NCBI GenBank assembly: GCA_016214855.1
Contig: JACRMT010000015.1
Coordinates: 20,117 to 84,116 of the forward strand
Origin: Nitrospirota bacterium
GTDB lineage: Bacteria > Nitrospirota > Thermodesulfovibrionia > Thermodesulfovibrionales > UBA6898
Direction: 5' to 3'
DNA: 64,000 nucleotides
Shown here: positions 17,098 through 27,629 of the stretch, piece after piece
How positions within the stretch are numbered: position 1 is the first letter of the stretch
How the letters are laid out: every line of letters starts with the position of its first letter
The notes under the pieces: model-generated
The model's database searches: none
The model's input: only the letters and a program-made list of their open reading frames with translations
Told to the model about the DNA's origin: nothing
Program-made: the position numbers and the translations under genes

Positions 17098-18010
17098 AGA
17101 TCGGTTTTTTCTGGGTCTCGTGATACACACGCACCATCATTTCGCCAAGGAGACCCATGCCGATGAACTGGATGCCGACGATGATCAGCAGGGAACCTAA
17201 CAGAAGAAGAGGTCTGCCGCCGATGTCCTTGCCCGCAATAAGTTTCTCTATCGTGAGATAGATAGAGATCAGAAAGCCGAGCATGCCGCTCGCCAATCCT
17301 ATAGGGCCGAAGAACTGTAAAGGCTTTGTCGAAAAACTCTGGAGAAACTTGACCGTGATCAGGTCAAGGACAACCTTCATGGTCCGTGAGATGCCGTATT
17401 TTGACTTGCCGCGCACCCTTGGATGGTGCTCTGTCTCGACCTCTGCAATGCGCACACCATACCAGCTCGCAACAGCAGGGATGAACCGGTGCATTTCGCC
17501 GTAGAGCTTGAGGTTCTTGATGACGTCCCGCTTATATGCCTTGAGTGAACAGCCGTAGTCATGAAGATTTACGCCGGTAACTTTGCTGATAAGCCAGTTC
17601 GCCATGATCGAGGGTAGCCTGCGCGAAAGGAACGGGTCCTTCCTCTTCTTTCTCCAACCGCTCACCAGGTCATTGTCTTTCATCTGTTCAATGAGCTTGG
17701 GGATATCATTCGGATCGTTCTGAAGGTCCCCGTCCATGGTAATGATGATGTCGCCCCGCGAATAGTCGAACCCCGCTGCAAAGGCCGCAGTCTGGCCGAA
17801 GTTCCTCCTGAGACTCAGGACAATGACTTTACTGTCCCCTGCCTGGATCTCCTGGAGAAATTTCAGGGTATTATCGGTGCTGCCGTCATCAATAAAGAGC
17901 ATCTCATAATCAGCATCAAGGGTTTCCAGCACGGCCTTCAGCCGGATGTGAAGCTCCTGAACATTTTCTTCTTCATTGTACAGTGGTATTACAACAGATA
18001 TGGTCATCAA
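17060..18010 (-). CDS. Polyprenyl-phosphate glycosyltransferase, family 2 (ArnC/DPM1-like)
   Basis: A 316-residue enzyme. The GT-A domain has SVVIPLYNEEENV, FIDDGSTDNTL and the metal-binding ITMDGDLQNDP, then the CSLKAYKRDV and HHPRVRGKSKYG motifs of the DPM1/ArnC group. Two C-terminal membrane segments (FFGPIGLASGMLGFLISIYL and the LLLLGSLLIIVGIQFIGMGLLGE region) anchor it. It would transfer a sugar from a nucleotide donor to undecaprenyl phosphate at the cytoplasmic face, supplying the GT39-type transferase encoded just upstream. The start overlaps the upstream stop. Confidence 0.88.
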   Translation of the reverse strand: MMTISVVIPLYNEEENVQELHIRLKAVLETLDADYEMLFIDDGSTDNTLKFLQEIQAGDSKVIVLSLRRNFGQTAAFAAGFDYSRGDIIITMDGDLQNDPNDIPKLIEQMKDNDLVSGWRKKRKDPFLSRRLPSIMANWLISKVTGVNLHDYGCSLKAYKRDVIKNLKLYGEMHRFIPAVASWYGVRIAEVETEHHPRVRGKSKYGISRTMKVVLDLITVKFLQSFSTKPLQFFGPIGLASGMLGFLISIYLTIEKLIAGKDIGGRPLLLLGSLLIIVGIQFIGMGLLGEMMVRVYHETQKKPIYVIKKVIGPGNK

Positions 18011-20037
18011 AAGGTCTCCGGCTGCTGCGATTCAAAACCTTTGAAATCATAACATGCTGATACGCTAAATTTCAGGGTTTTCTTCCTCCGCGTCTTTACC
18101 TCGACCACCCTCTGATCACACGAACTGAAGGCACGGGAAACCTCTTCGGGAAGCTCCTCTTTTCCCCTTGCCCTGACAAAGATGGCATTCTGGCCCCTGA
18201 GATTTTCAAAGCCGGGCCACAGGTCGTACTGGTTCATTCTCCTGCCGAGATTAACACAGTATGTGACCGGATTATCTTTCATATAAAAGGCCAGCTCGCT
18301 CGCAACCTGATAACTGTCCGAAAAAACAAAGACCGGACCCTTCACGGACATGTCCTTATGAAGAACCGACGTTTCCTCCCCCAGCTCTTTCCAGCCCACA
18401 AGCCTGATGGAAGGATCAAATTTTTCCGGCAGTCCGAGCAGGGATGGGGCATGGGCAAAGAACGTTGTCAGCATGGCAAGGGAAATGGCAAGCACCACGG
18501 TCATGCGAAGGGGTTTCCTGAAGTCTTCCCGGCGGCGCAAAAAAAAAGCTGAGAAGGCGACAATGCCGGAGATATAGCCTGTCAGTGCCCAGTTTGCCTG
18601 CACCTTTCCCTGAATGCTTTTGGCAAGGAAAAAGGCGATCACCGGCAGAAAGAACCAAAAGAGAAAGGCCCCTTCTTTTGTCTTTCGCAATTTCAGGACC
18701 GCGACAATGATCATCACAAAGAGCAGCGGTGTCACCACCCCAAATTGAGAGCCAAGGAATTCACCAAACGACCGGATTGACAGCACAAGCCCTTCATGCA
18801 GATGTGCCTGTCCTGCAGTATGCTTCAACGTCACCCATCCGCGGGAAGCATTCCAGAATATCACCGGACTGAAAACCAGCATGCTGATCAGGAAGGCCAG
18901 ATAAGGGCCAGGGGTCTTCAGGAGCCTTCGCGCATCCTTTTGGAAAAGAAGGTAGAGAAACGCAGAAAGCAGAAAAAATGCCATGGTATATTTTGTGAGC
19001 AGACCAAACCCTGCTGATATGCCTAACAGTATCCATAACAGTGAAGATGCTTTGGTGTCTCCGGGAGAAAGTCCCTGTCTGACAATACGGTGAAAAAGAT
19101 AGAGGGAGAGTATCCAGAAGAAGATGAAGGGAGAATCTATGGTCAGGAGCATCCCGAAAACAGAAAAAAGCGGCACAACCTGCAGAAGAAGAGCAGAGGC
19201 GAGGCCTGTCCTTTCGTCATAGAGCTCTTTGCCGAGCCTGAAGAGCAGGATACTGCCAAGAGCTGAAAGAAGGACGGCAAAAGCCCGAACCCCCAGGACT
19301 GTGCTACCGAAAAAGAAGGTGCTGATCCGGATAAGCCAGGCTATCACAGGCCCTTTCGAATAATAGCTCCAGTCAAGACGGCGGGACCATTCCCAGTAAT
19401 GCGCTTCATCAGCAACAAGGTCAAAAGGGCCGGTCATGATATAGGAGATACGGAAGAAACTCAGGACGATAAGCACAACGATCAGCGCCTGCAGATAGGA
19501 TCTTTCCCGGACGATCTCTTCTGCCCGCCGGTAAAGATACACGGTGCAGTACGCCGCCGCTGTTCCAATAAGAGCGCCGGCAAGGACGTCAGACGGGTAG
19601 TGGACACCGACAAAAATTCTTGAAACACTTATCAGCGCTGCAGCTGCAATAAAAAAAAGGCTCAGTCTGTTCCTCAGCATGAACCCTATGGTCATGGCAA
19701 AGGCAAAGGCATTCGAGGCATGATTTGAAGGCATGGAATACGACTTGCCGCAGCCGACAAGGAGATGGACGTTATCAAGCGCATTGCAAGGTCGCTGACG
19801 CATCACAAGCTCCTTCAGCATATGACTGCCTGCATCAGCAAAGGCAATGGCAAAAAGCCCGGCAAAAAGCATCGGCAGAGCATGCTTCTTCTCCCTGAAC
19901 CAGAGCAGCAGCACAAAAGGGAGAAAAACAAGAGCTGTCTGTGACGTTACAAAGGGCATGACCCGGTCGAAAAAAGGGTTCTGCAGATTCTGGTTTATGA
20001 AAAAAAAGAGCGCTGTATCGATGTCAGGAAGATGCAT
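18007..20037 (-). CDS. PAP2 phosphatase fused to an ArnT/PMT-like glycosyltransferase (GT39)
   Basis: A 676-residue two-domain membrane protein. Residues 1-170 are a PAP2 phosphatase with all three motifs: KELVMRQRP, SMPSNHAS (Asn in place of the usual Gly) and SRIFVGVHYPSDV. From about 205 on it is a GT39-type transferase with the acidic first loop (ADEAHYWEWSRRLDWSYYSKGP) and about ten membrane segments, ending in a periplasmic domain. ArnT enzymes use undecaprenyl-phosphate sugars as donors. Joining a lipid phosphatase to one suggests donor use and carrier recycling on one polypeptide. Confidence 0.85.
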   Translation of the reverse strand: MHLPDIDTALFFFINQNLQNPFFDRVMPFVTSQTALVFLPFVLLLWFREKKHALPMLFAGLFAIAFADAGSHMLKELVMRQRPCNALDNVHLLVGCGKSYSMPSNHASNAFAFAMTIGFMLRNRLSLFFIAAAALISVSRIFVGVHYPSDVLAGALIGTAAAYCTVYLYRRAEEIVRERSYLQALIVVLIVLSFFRISYIMTGPFDLVADEAHYWEWSRRLDWSYYSKGPVIAWLIRISTFFFGSTVLGVRAFAVLLSALGSILLFRLGKELYDERTGLASALLLQVVPLFSVFGMLLTIDSPFIFFWILSLYLFHRIVRQGLSPGDTKASSLLWILLGISAGFGLLTKYTMAFFLLSAFLYLLFQKDARRLLKTPGPYLAFLISMLVFSPVIFWNASRGWVTLKHTAGQAHLHEGLVLSIRSFGEFLGSQFGVVTPLLFVMIIVAVLKLRKTKEGAFLFWFFLPVIAFFLAKSIQGKVQANWALTGYISGIVAFSAFFLRRREDFRKPLRMTVVLAISLAMLTTFFAHAPSLLGLPEKFDPSIRLVGWKELGEETSVLHKDMSVKGPVFVFSDSYQVASELAFYMKDNPVTYCVNLGRRMNQYDLWPGFENLRGQNAIFVRARGKEELPEEVSRAFSSCDQRVVEVKTRRKKTLKFSVSACYDFKGFESQQPETF

Positions 20038-20368
20038 TCAGATAGGCCCTTACTTTTCCCCGCAGTTCTTCCAGCTTGAAGGGTTTCTCAATGAAATTGT
20101 CTGCATCCTTGTTGTACGACCCGCCGCTCATGAGCAGCACCTTGATCCCGGGCGAGGACTTCTTCACCCTCTCGATGATATTCTCTGCCGTGTCCTCCTC
20201 CATATGGAGGTCTGTGATCATCAGATCAAAGGGCGCTTCCCTGAGCGCTGTACCGAGCTCCTCCATGTTCTGTGCCCTGGCAACAGCATATCCTACCCTT
20301 GTAAGCGCTTTTTCGACCGTGTTCAGGATGAGCAGTTCATCGTCAATGACAAGAATTTTTGCAGACAT
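20024..20368 (-). CDS. Single-domain CheY-like response regulator
   Basis: A 114-residue receiver domain with no output domain. It has the acidic pair Asp9-Asp10 (ILVIDDE), phospho-acceptor Asp53 (LMITDLHM), a Ser at the switch position (LLMSGG) and Lys in FIEKPFKLEEL. The internal ATG at 20368 is chosen because the fold starts there, with upstream CGGAAATT. It overlaps the PAP2-GT39 gene by 14 bases, so it heads that operon. Its partner kinase is not nearby. Confidence 0.85.
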   Translation of the reverse strand: MSAKILVIDDELLILNTVEKALTRVGYAVARAQNMEELGTALREAPFDLMITDLHMEEDTAENIIERVKKSSPGIKVLLMSGGSYNKDADNFIEKPFKLEELRGKVRAYLNASS

Positions 20369-20433
20369 AATTTCCGTACTGTAACATTTTTCAGGGTACA
20401 GGGAAAACAGCGGCCGGGGCAAACACCAAAGGA

Positions 20434-21075
20434 CTAAAAACTCTTGAGCTCTATGAGGTTCCTCGATAGCGTAATCCTGCCCTTGCGCTCAAAGTCCTTG
20501 AGAAGTCTGCTCACAACTTCCCGGGAAGTGCCGAGGTCATCCGCGATCTTCTGGTGCGTTGCTGTCAGTCTGTTGTCCCCGGATCTCTCCACAAGATAAT
20601 CCATCAGCCGTCGGTCCATACGGCCGAATGCTATCTCTTCAACGAGAGCCATCACCTCGGCAAGCCTCTGGCTCAGGATATTGAAAACAAAGTTCCTCAT
20701 CTCCTCATACCCGGCAACCAGCCTTCTGAAATCATTCGAAGGGATAAGGAGCATCTCGCCCGCTTCCATGGCAACGGCCTGGGCAGGATAGGAAAGGTTC
20801 GAAAGGATACAGGATGCGTTAAGAATGCAGGTTTCGCCGGCGCCTATTTCATAGAGCGTGATCTCCCTTCCGCCTTCACCGGACTTGTACACTCTGATAT
20901 CGCCGGAAAGCAGAAAGGCAATGGCAGCACAGGCATCGCCCTCGCGGTAAACCTGAAGGTCTTTGGGGAATTTCTGGAAACTCGCAACAGAAAGCAGGTC
21001 AGAGGTCAGTTTCTCCGTTGCTTTTGCAAATACGGGAAAGGCGTCAATGAACTGTTTCTTTATCACTGTTTCCAT
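20434..21075 (-). CDS. CRP/FNR-family transcription regulator
   Basis: A 213-residue regulator starting at an ATG with GAGGAG upstream. Residues 15-135 form the cyclic-nucleotide-binding-like beta roll (FPKDLQVYREGDACAAIAFLLSGDI), and the C-terminal winged helix holds ATHQKIADDLGTSREVVSRLLKDFERKG. It lacks the N-terminal Cys cluster of FNR. Two Cys lie in the effector pocket region (ETCILNASCILS), a trait seen in many anaerobe CRP-like proteins; the ligand is unknown. It stands alone next to a tRNA gene. Confidence 0.88.
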   Translation of the reverse strand: METVIKKQFIDAFPVFAKATEKLTSDLLSVASFQKFPKDLQVYREGDACAAIAFLLSGDIRVYKSGEGGREITLYEIGAGETCILNASCILSNLSYPAQAVAMEAGEMLLIPSNDFRRLVAGYEEMRNFVFNILSQRLAEVMALVEEIAFGRMDRRLMDYLVERSGDNRLTATHQKIADDLGTSREVVSRLLKDFERKGRITLSRNLIELKSF

Positions 21076-21221
21076 GTGTACACTCCTCTTTCTCAAAATT
21101 CTACGCAGTTTCTGAAGCCAAATCAAGCGCTTCTCCACGAGTCAACTGCGGCTGGTGTGGCAGGATTTCATCATTTCGAAGCGTTAAACCTTTACTGCGG
21201 ATATTATCAGATAGAGCTCAT

Positions 21222-21308
21222 TGGTGCCGGTGGGGAGAATCGAACTCCCACTCCCTTGCGGGAACCGGATTTTGAGTCCGGCGCGTCTGCCAGTTCCACC
21301 ACACCGGC
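21222..21308 (-). tRNA. tRNA-Leu (anticodon CAA)
   Basis: An 87-base tRNA read on the minus strand. The acceptor arms GCCGGTG and CACCGGC pair perfectly with discriminator A and encoded CCA. The anticodon stem CCGGA/TCCGG holds the loop CTCAAAA, giving anticodon CAA. The long variable arm (TTCCCGCAAGGGAG region) and the TTCGATT T-loop confirm a class II leucine tRNA reading UUG. Confidence 0.96.
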
Positions 21309-21395
21309 ACGGTGTGCTGGTATTGATTCTAAAGGAAGTCCCATCATCCGGTCAAACACCCGTTTGAATATCTCTTACTGTTACCGTTATGCCCA

Positions 21396-22097
21396 TCACC
21401 TTTTCCTCTTTCCAAAAGGACAGGCCTTTACACATACGCCGCAGATCCTGGCACCTATCCCCGGTCTCGTCGAAAATTCAAGGGTCTTCTCCACGCACCT
21501 GCTGAAGTGCAAGGCCTCATCGCGGCTTTCATACCGGTCGTTTGCCAAAACATTCCTGATTGCGGATGCGGGACATGCCTTGGAGCATTCGGTGCACTTG
21601 CCGCAACGGTTTTTGAGAGGTCTGTCGGTAACCAGCGGCATGTCTGTCAGCACTGTTGCAAGCCTGATGCGAGGCCCGTATTCCGGGCTGACAATAAGAA
21701 GACTTTTACCCTGCCATCCGATCCCGGCCATGCGGGCAACAGCCTTGTGTGAAATGTTACCCAGCAGGTTACCCTCGTCTGTGATACATGAGGCCGGAAC
21801 TGCGGTTACAGAAAAGCCCTGCTCCTTTATCCAGGCAACAAGCGCTGCGGTGATACCGTCCAGCTTTGCGTTTATCTCACGGTAATGCTGCGCGTATGCG
21901 ATCGTAGGACCATCTGTTATATCACTGAGGATTTCTTCATCCAGATGCGCGGCAACAGATATGCCGGCAGAATATGGCAGCAGCAGGTCGTCCGGAATTA
22001 CCCTCCAGCCCTTCTTGAATTCCTCAAGGTCTGCAATGCCGACAAGATCAGCTCCTGCAGTAATACTGAATTTCTTAAGTTGCTCCGTCAGGGTCAT
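21396..22097 (-). CDS. Epoxyqueuosine-reductase-like 4Fe-4S protein
   Basis: A 233-residue cytoplasmic iron-sulphur protein. The N-terminal part (AGADLVGIADLEEF, the YAQHYREIN segment) and GIGWQGKSLLIVSPEYGPRIRLATVLTD resemble the cobalamin-binding QueG and reductive-dehalogenase-like family. The C-terminus has two ferredoxin clusters, CGKCTECSKACP and CGVCVKACPFG. It is shorter than true QueG (about 310-380), which carries a HEAT-like C-terminal part missing here, so queuosine synthesis is not claimed. It begins a short leftward unit and is followed by the tRNA gene. Confidence 0.78.
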   Translation of the reverse strand: MTLTEQLKKFSITAGADLVGIADLEEFKKGWRVIPDDLLLPYSAGISVAAHLDEEILSDITDGPTIAYAQHYREINAKLDGITAALVAWIKEQGFSVTAVPASCITDEGNLLGNISHKAVARMAGIGWQGKSLLIVSPEYGPRIRLATVLTDMPLVTDRPLKNRCGKCTECSKACPASAIRNVLANDRYESRDEALHFSRCVEKTLEFSTRPGIGARICGVCVKACPFGKRKR

Positions 22098-22864
22098 GAA
22101 TCCTCCGTATGCACCATGTTCGTCATCTGAATAGTTATATTTTTGCTCATGCCATGGACCGTTTTAAAACGTTCGCTATCGTATCCCTGCCCTGGCAAGG
22201 GTCAGCACGGAAACGCTCTTTGCACCAGCCTTGAGAAGCTGCTTCGAGCAGGCGTTGACCGTGGCGCCGGTGGTCATGACATCGTCGATCAGCAGCAGGT
22301 TCATTCCGGTGACCCTGCCTGTGCAGGCAAATGCCTTCTTCACATTGGCTGTACGCTCTTTTGCAGAGAGACCAACCTGAGGAGGCGTCTCCGCAACCTT
22401 TTTCAAAACATCCATGAGTAGCGGTATCTTCCTCTCCCTGGATAGATGGCGGGAAAGCAGAAGAGCCTGATTGAAGCCTCTGCTTTTCAGGCCTTTCGGA
22501 CTGAGCGGTACCGGAATGAGAGCATCGATGCCTTCAGTATCATGAAAAAGAAGAAACTCGGAGAGCGGCCTTGAAAGCCTTCGGATCCCGAGAAACTTGA
22601 AGTGATGAATTGCCGAGGCAATGAGACCTTCATAGTGGGTGAAAGAGAGGGCCTTTGTGAAGGCCGGAGGCTCTTCGAGGCAATGTTGGCACCGGTCTGC
22701 ATGGACTGAAACAAGGTGTACGCCGCAGGTCCTGCATGACGGACCGGTATAGTGCCCTATGCTCTGCCAGCATTGCCTGCAGAACGGTGCATGCGCAAGA
22801 CTGTCTGTGGTTTTGCTGCACGACGGACATGCAGAGGGGAATATGAAATTAACGAGACCGGAAA

Positions 22865-24711
<1,847 letters not shown>

Positions 24712-26289
24712 TTAGAGACTGATCTGCTTAATGGATAAGATGTTCGGCAAGGCCTTGAGCTGGTCAATGACCTCCGGGCCGGGCTTTGCGTCAAGACTTA
24801 CCACAGAGATTGCCGTGCCGCCTGCGGATTCCCTTCCGAAGTGCATGCGGGCGATGTTGATATTGTTCTTGCCGAGCATATTGCCGATATTGCCGATGAC
24901 CCCGGGTTTGTCATTATTATACATGAGCAGGAGTTCACCTTCGGGAACGATCTCCACCTTGAAATTGTCGATCTCTATGACGCGCGGGTCCTTTTTGCTG
25001 TACAGGGTGCCCGAAACATAACTTTCCCTGTTCTTTGCCTTTATCCTGAGCGTGATCTTGCTGAAGAAGTCGCCGGCATCGCTGCTCTTGATCTCCTTAA
25101 CTTCAATGCCGCGCTCTTTTGCAATAAAGGGAGCATTGACGAAATTCACGGTCTCAAGCAGGATAGGAGCGAGATATCCCTTGAGTGCAGCAATGGTGAC
25201 CGGAGCAGTATTGACCGTGGCGGCATCGCCGCTGTACTCAACAATGATCTCGGTCGTGCCGCCTTCGAATATCTGGCACGAGAAACTGCCGAGCTTCTCT
25301 GCGAGGTTGATATACGGCTGAAGTCTCGGCACCTGATCGCTCGGGATCGAAGGGAAGTTGACCGCATGTCTGATCGTGCCATGGACAAGATAATCGGCGA
25401 TCTGTTCTGCAACGGCAAGCGCAACGTTTTCCTGCGCCTCTTCAGTTGAAGCGCCCAGATGCGGCGTGCAGATGAGATTGTCAAGGGTGAGCAGGGGGTT
25501 GTTTTCAGGCGGCTCTTTTTCAAAGACATCAAGTGCGGCTGCTGCAACCTTTCCGCTTTTCATCGCTTCATAGAGATCCTGCTCATTGACAATTCCGCCG
25601 CGTGCGCAGTTGATGATCCTCACGCCATTCTTCATCTTGGCAATGGTGGCCGCATTGATAAGGCCCTTGGTCTCAGGCGTCATGGGCGAATGGATCGTAA
25701 TAAAATCCGATTCCGCGAAGATATCATCAAGAGAGCCTTTCCTGATGCCCATCTCCTGCGCCTTTTCCTCGCTCAGAAAGGGATCATAGGCAATAATGTT
25801 CATCTCGAGCCCCTGCGCCTTCTTTGCCACCTGACCGCCGATCGCGCCGAGGCCGACAATGCCAAGGGTCTTGTTGAAAAGCTCGACACCCATGAACTTC
25901 TTCTTTTCCCATTTGCCTGCCTTCATGGAGGCGGTTGCCTGGGGGATCATGCGGGCCACAGAAAAGAGCATCGCAACAGTATGTTCAGCAGTGGTAACCG
26001 TGTTACCGCCGGGGGTATTCATGACGACAATGCCCTTCTTGGACGCGGCTGCCTTATCGACGTTGTCAAGGCCCGAGCCTGCCCTGCCGATAACCTTGAG
26101 GCTCGTTGCAGCCTCGATGATCTCGGCAGTAACCTTGGTTGCTGAACGGATGACCAGGCCGCTGTACTCACCGATGCATGCCTTCAGTTCCTCAGGTTTC
26201 ATGCCGGTTTTGACATCAACCGCGAGCCCTGCCTTCTTGAGTATTTCTACGCCTTTTGCAGATATGTTGTCGCTGACGAGCACTTTCAT
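24712..26289 (-). CDS. serA: D-3-phosphoglycerate dehydrogenase
   Basis: A 525-residue long-form SerA, the first enzyme of serine synthesis (3-phosphoglycerate to 3-phosphohydroxypyruvate with NAD). Visible are the NAD loop GLGAIGGQVAKKAQG, the catalytic region INCARGGIVNEQDL, CTPHLGASTEEAQ, the intervening allosteric domain and a C-terminal ACT domain (LLMYNNDKPGVIGNIGNML), so serine feedback is likely. The ATG at 26289 is preferred to the TTG before it. An aminotransferase gene lies 13 bases upstream. Confidence 0.96.
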   Translation of the reverse strand: MKVLVSDNISAKGVEILKKAGLAVDVKTGMKPEELKACIGEYSGLVIRSATKVTAEIIEAATSLKVIGRAGSGLDNVDKAAASKKGIVVMNTPGGNTVTTAEHTVAMLFSVARMIPQATASMKAGKWEKKKFMGVELFNKTLGIVGLGAIGGQVAKKAQGLEMNIIAYDPFLSEEKAQEMGIRKGSLDDIFAESDFITIHSPMTPETKGLINAATIAKMKNGVRIINCARGGIVNEQDLYEAMKSGKVAAAALDVFEKEPPENNPLLTLDNLICTPHLGASTEEAQENVALAVAEQIADYLVHGTIRHAVNFPSIPSDQVPRLQPYINLAEKLGSFSCQIFEGGTTEIIVEYSGDAATVNTAPVTIAALKGYLAPILLETVNFVNAPFIAKERGIEVKEIKSSDAGDFFSKITLRIKAKNRESYVSGTLYSKKDPRVIEIDNFKVEIVPEGELLLMYNNDKPGVIGNIGNMLGKNNINIARMHFGRESAGGTAISVVSLDAKPGPEVIDQLKALPNILSIKQISL

Positions 26290-26302
26290 CAAAATTTCTC
26301 TC

Positions 26303-27442
26303 CTATACCATTAGTAATTCTTGAGCAGCGGCAACGCCCGTGCCGAGTTTGAGCGGATATCCCATGCCTTTGAGCACCATCTCAACACCCGCAATAGCTA
26401 TGATCGTATCAAAGGTGCCGGCATAACCGAGATGGGCGATCCGGAATATCTTGCCCTTTGCCTGTCCCTGGCCGCCTGCTGCAGTTATGCCATATTTTAC
26501 CCTGAGATTCTTGTATATCTCCTGGCCGTCAAAGTCCTTGGGCGCGCTGATAGCGGTGACAGCATTGCTGGGTGATTCCTTGGTGTACATCTCAAGACCG
26601 ATTGCCTTTACGGCCGCACGCGTTGCGTGGGCAAGCCTTGCATGGCGGTTGAAAGCATTTTCGAGCCCCTCTGCCTGAAGCAGCCTCAGACATTCGTTCA
26701 GGCCGATGATCAAAGAGACCGGAGAAGTGAAATTAGTCTGGTTGTCCTTGAGCTTCTTCCTCTCTGCCGTGAAATTAAAGTAGAATTTCGGAGACTTTGA
26801 AGTCTCTGCGAACTTCCAGGCTTTTTCACTTACGCCGACAAAGGCAAGGCCAGGGGGAAGCATGAGGCCCTTCTGCGAGCCGCCGATAAGGACATCAATG
26901 CCCCACTCATCCATCTTAAGGTCGTGGGCAACAAGCGCGGAGATGGCGTCAACAACAAGAATAGTGTTGTCAAAGTTCTTTACCACCGAAGCTATGGCCT
27001 GAATATCATGATAGACGCCGGTCGAGGTCTCGGATGCCTGTACAAAGACACCCTTTATCGAAGGGTCTTTCTTAAGCGCTTTTTCAATATCTTCAGGTTT
27101 AACGGTATAGCCCCAGTCTATCTTGATCTCTTCCACGGAAAGGTTGTAGGCCTTGCAGATCTTGGTCCAGCGCTCTCCGAAGTTCCCGGCATTGATGACA
27201 AGCGCCTTGTCTCCGGGGGTGAAGAAGTTATTTACCGACCCGACCATGCCGCCGGTGCCGGTCGAGCAGATGATCAGAACATCGTTCTTGGTCTGATAAA
27301 GCCACTGAAGCCCTTTCTTTGCCGAATCGAGCACAGGCACGAAATCAGGGGCACGGTGATGAATGATAGGCATTGCCATGGCCAACAAGGCCTCCGGAGG
27401 AACCGGCGTCGGACCAGGCGCCAAGAGATAGCGTTTCATCAT
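26303..27442 (-). CDS. Class V aminotransferase (serine-pyruvate / phosphoserine-type)
   Basis: A 379-residue PLP enzyme of the alanine-glyoxylate/serine-pyruvate aminotransferase group, with RYLLAPGPTPVPPEA, the TGTGGMVGSVNN cofactor loop, VVDAISALVAHDL and PLP Lys in IGGSQKGLMLPPG. AGGAGG lies six bases before the first of two ATGs. Directly coupled to serA, it probably does the SerC step in serine synthesis or makes glycine/serine from glyoxylate. In several anaerobes this class replaces SerC, but the substrate is inferred. Confidence 0.88.
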   Translation of the reverse strand: MMKRYLLAPGPTPVPPEALLAMAMPIIHHRAPDFVPVLDSAKKGLQWLYQTKNDVLIICSTGTGGMVGSVNNFFTPGDKALVINAGNFGERWTKICKAYNLSVEEIKIDWGYTVKPEDIEKALKKDPSIKGVFVQASETSTGVYHDIQAIASVVKNFDNTILVVDAISALVAHDLKMDEWGIDVLIGGSQKGLMLPPGLAFVGVSEKAWKFAETSKSPKFYFNFTAERKKLKDNQTNFTSPVSLIIGLNECLRLLQAEGLENAFNRHARLAHATRAAVKAIGLEMYTKESPSNAVTAISAPKDFDGQEIYKNLRVKYGITAAGGQGQAKGKIFRIAHLGYAGTFDTIIAIAGVEMVLKGMGYPLKLGTGVAAAQELLMV

Positions 27443-27592
27443 AAGAAACCTCCTAATATAAATTACAGGGATAAATTTTGGGACTGAAACAGGCAGAAAA
27501 GACGACAAAAAGCGATCCCAACCCCTGGATTCCCAAGTATTATGAGCTTTGAAAATTAGCATTAGAACAGGGTTTTTGTCAAGAATGGATAC

Positions 27593-27621
27593 TTTACATC
27601 ATGCAGGCAGACTATTATAAT
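27593..27621 (+). promoter_or_regulatory. Sigma-70 promoter of the DegP/HtrA gene
   Basis: TTTACA (27593-27598), a 17-base spacer and a perfect TATAAT (27616-27621). The ATG of the protease lies only eight bases after the -10 box, and there is no Shine-Dalgarno sequence, so the transcript would be nearly leaderless. Confidence 0.6.
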
Positions 27622-27629
27622 TATGAATC

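Noticed and set aside
20554..21885. 443-codon open frame on the plus strand across the CRP gene, the tRNA and the QueG-like gene
   Set aside because: It runs through a tRNA and antisense to two well-supported genes; the composition is that of a shadow.
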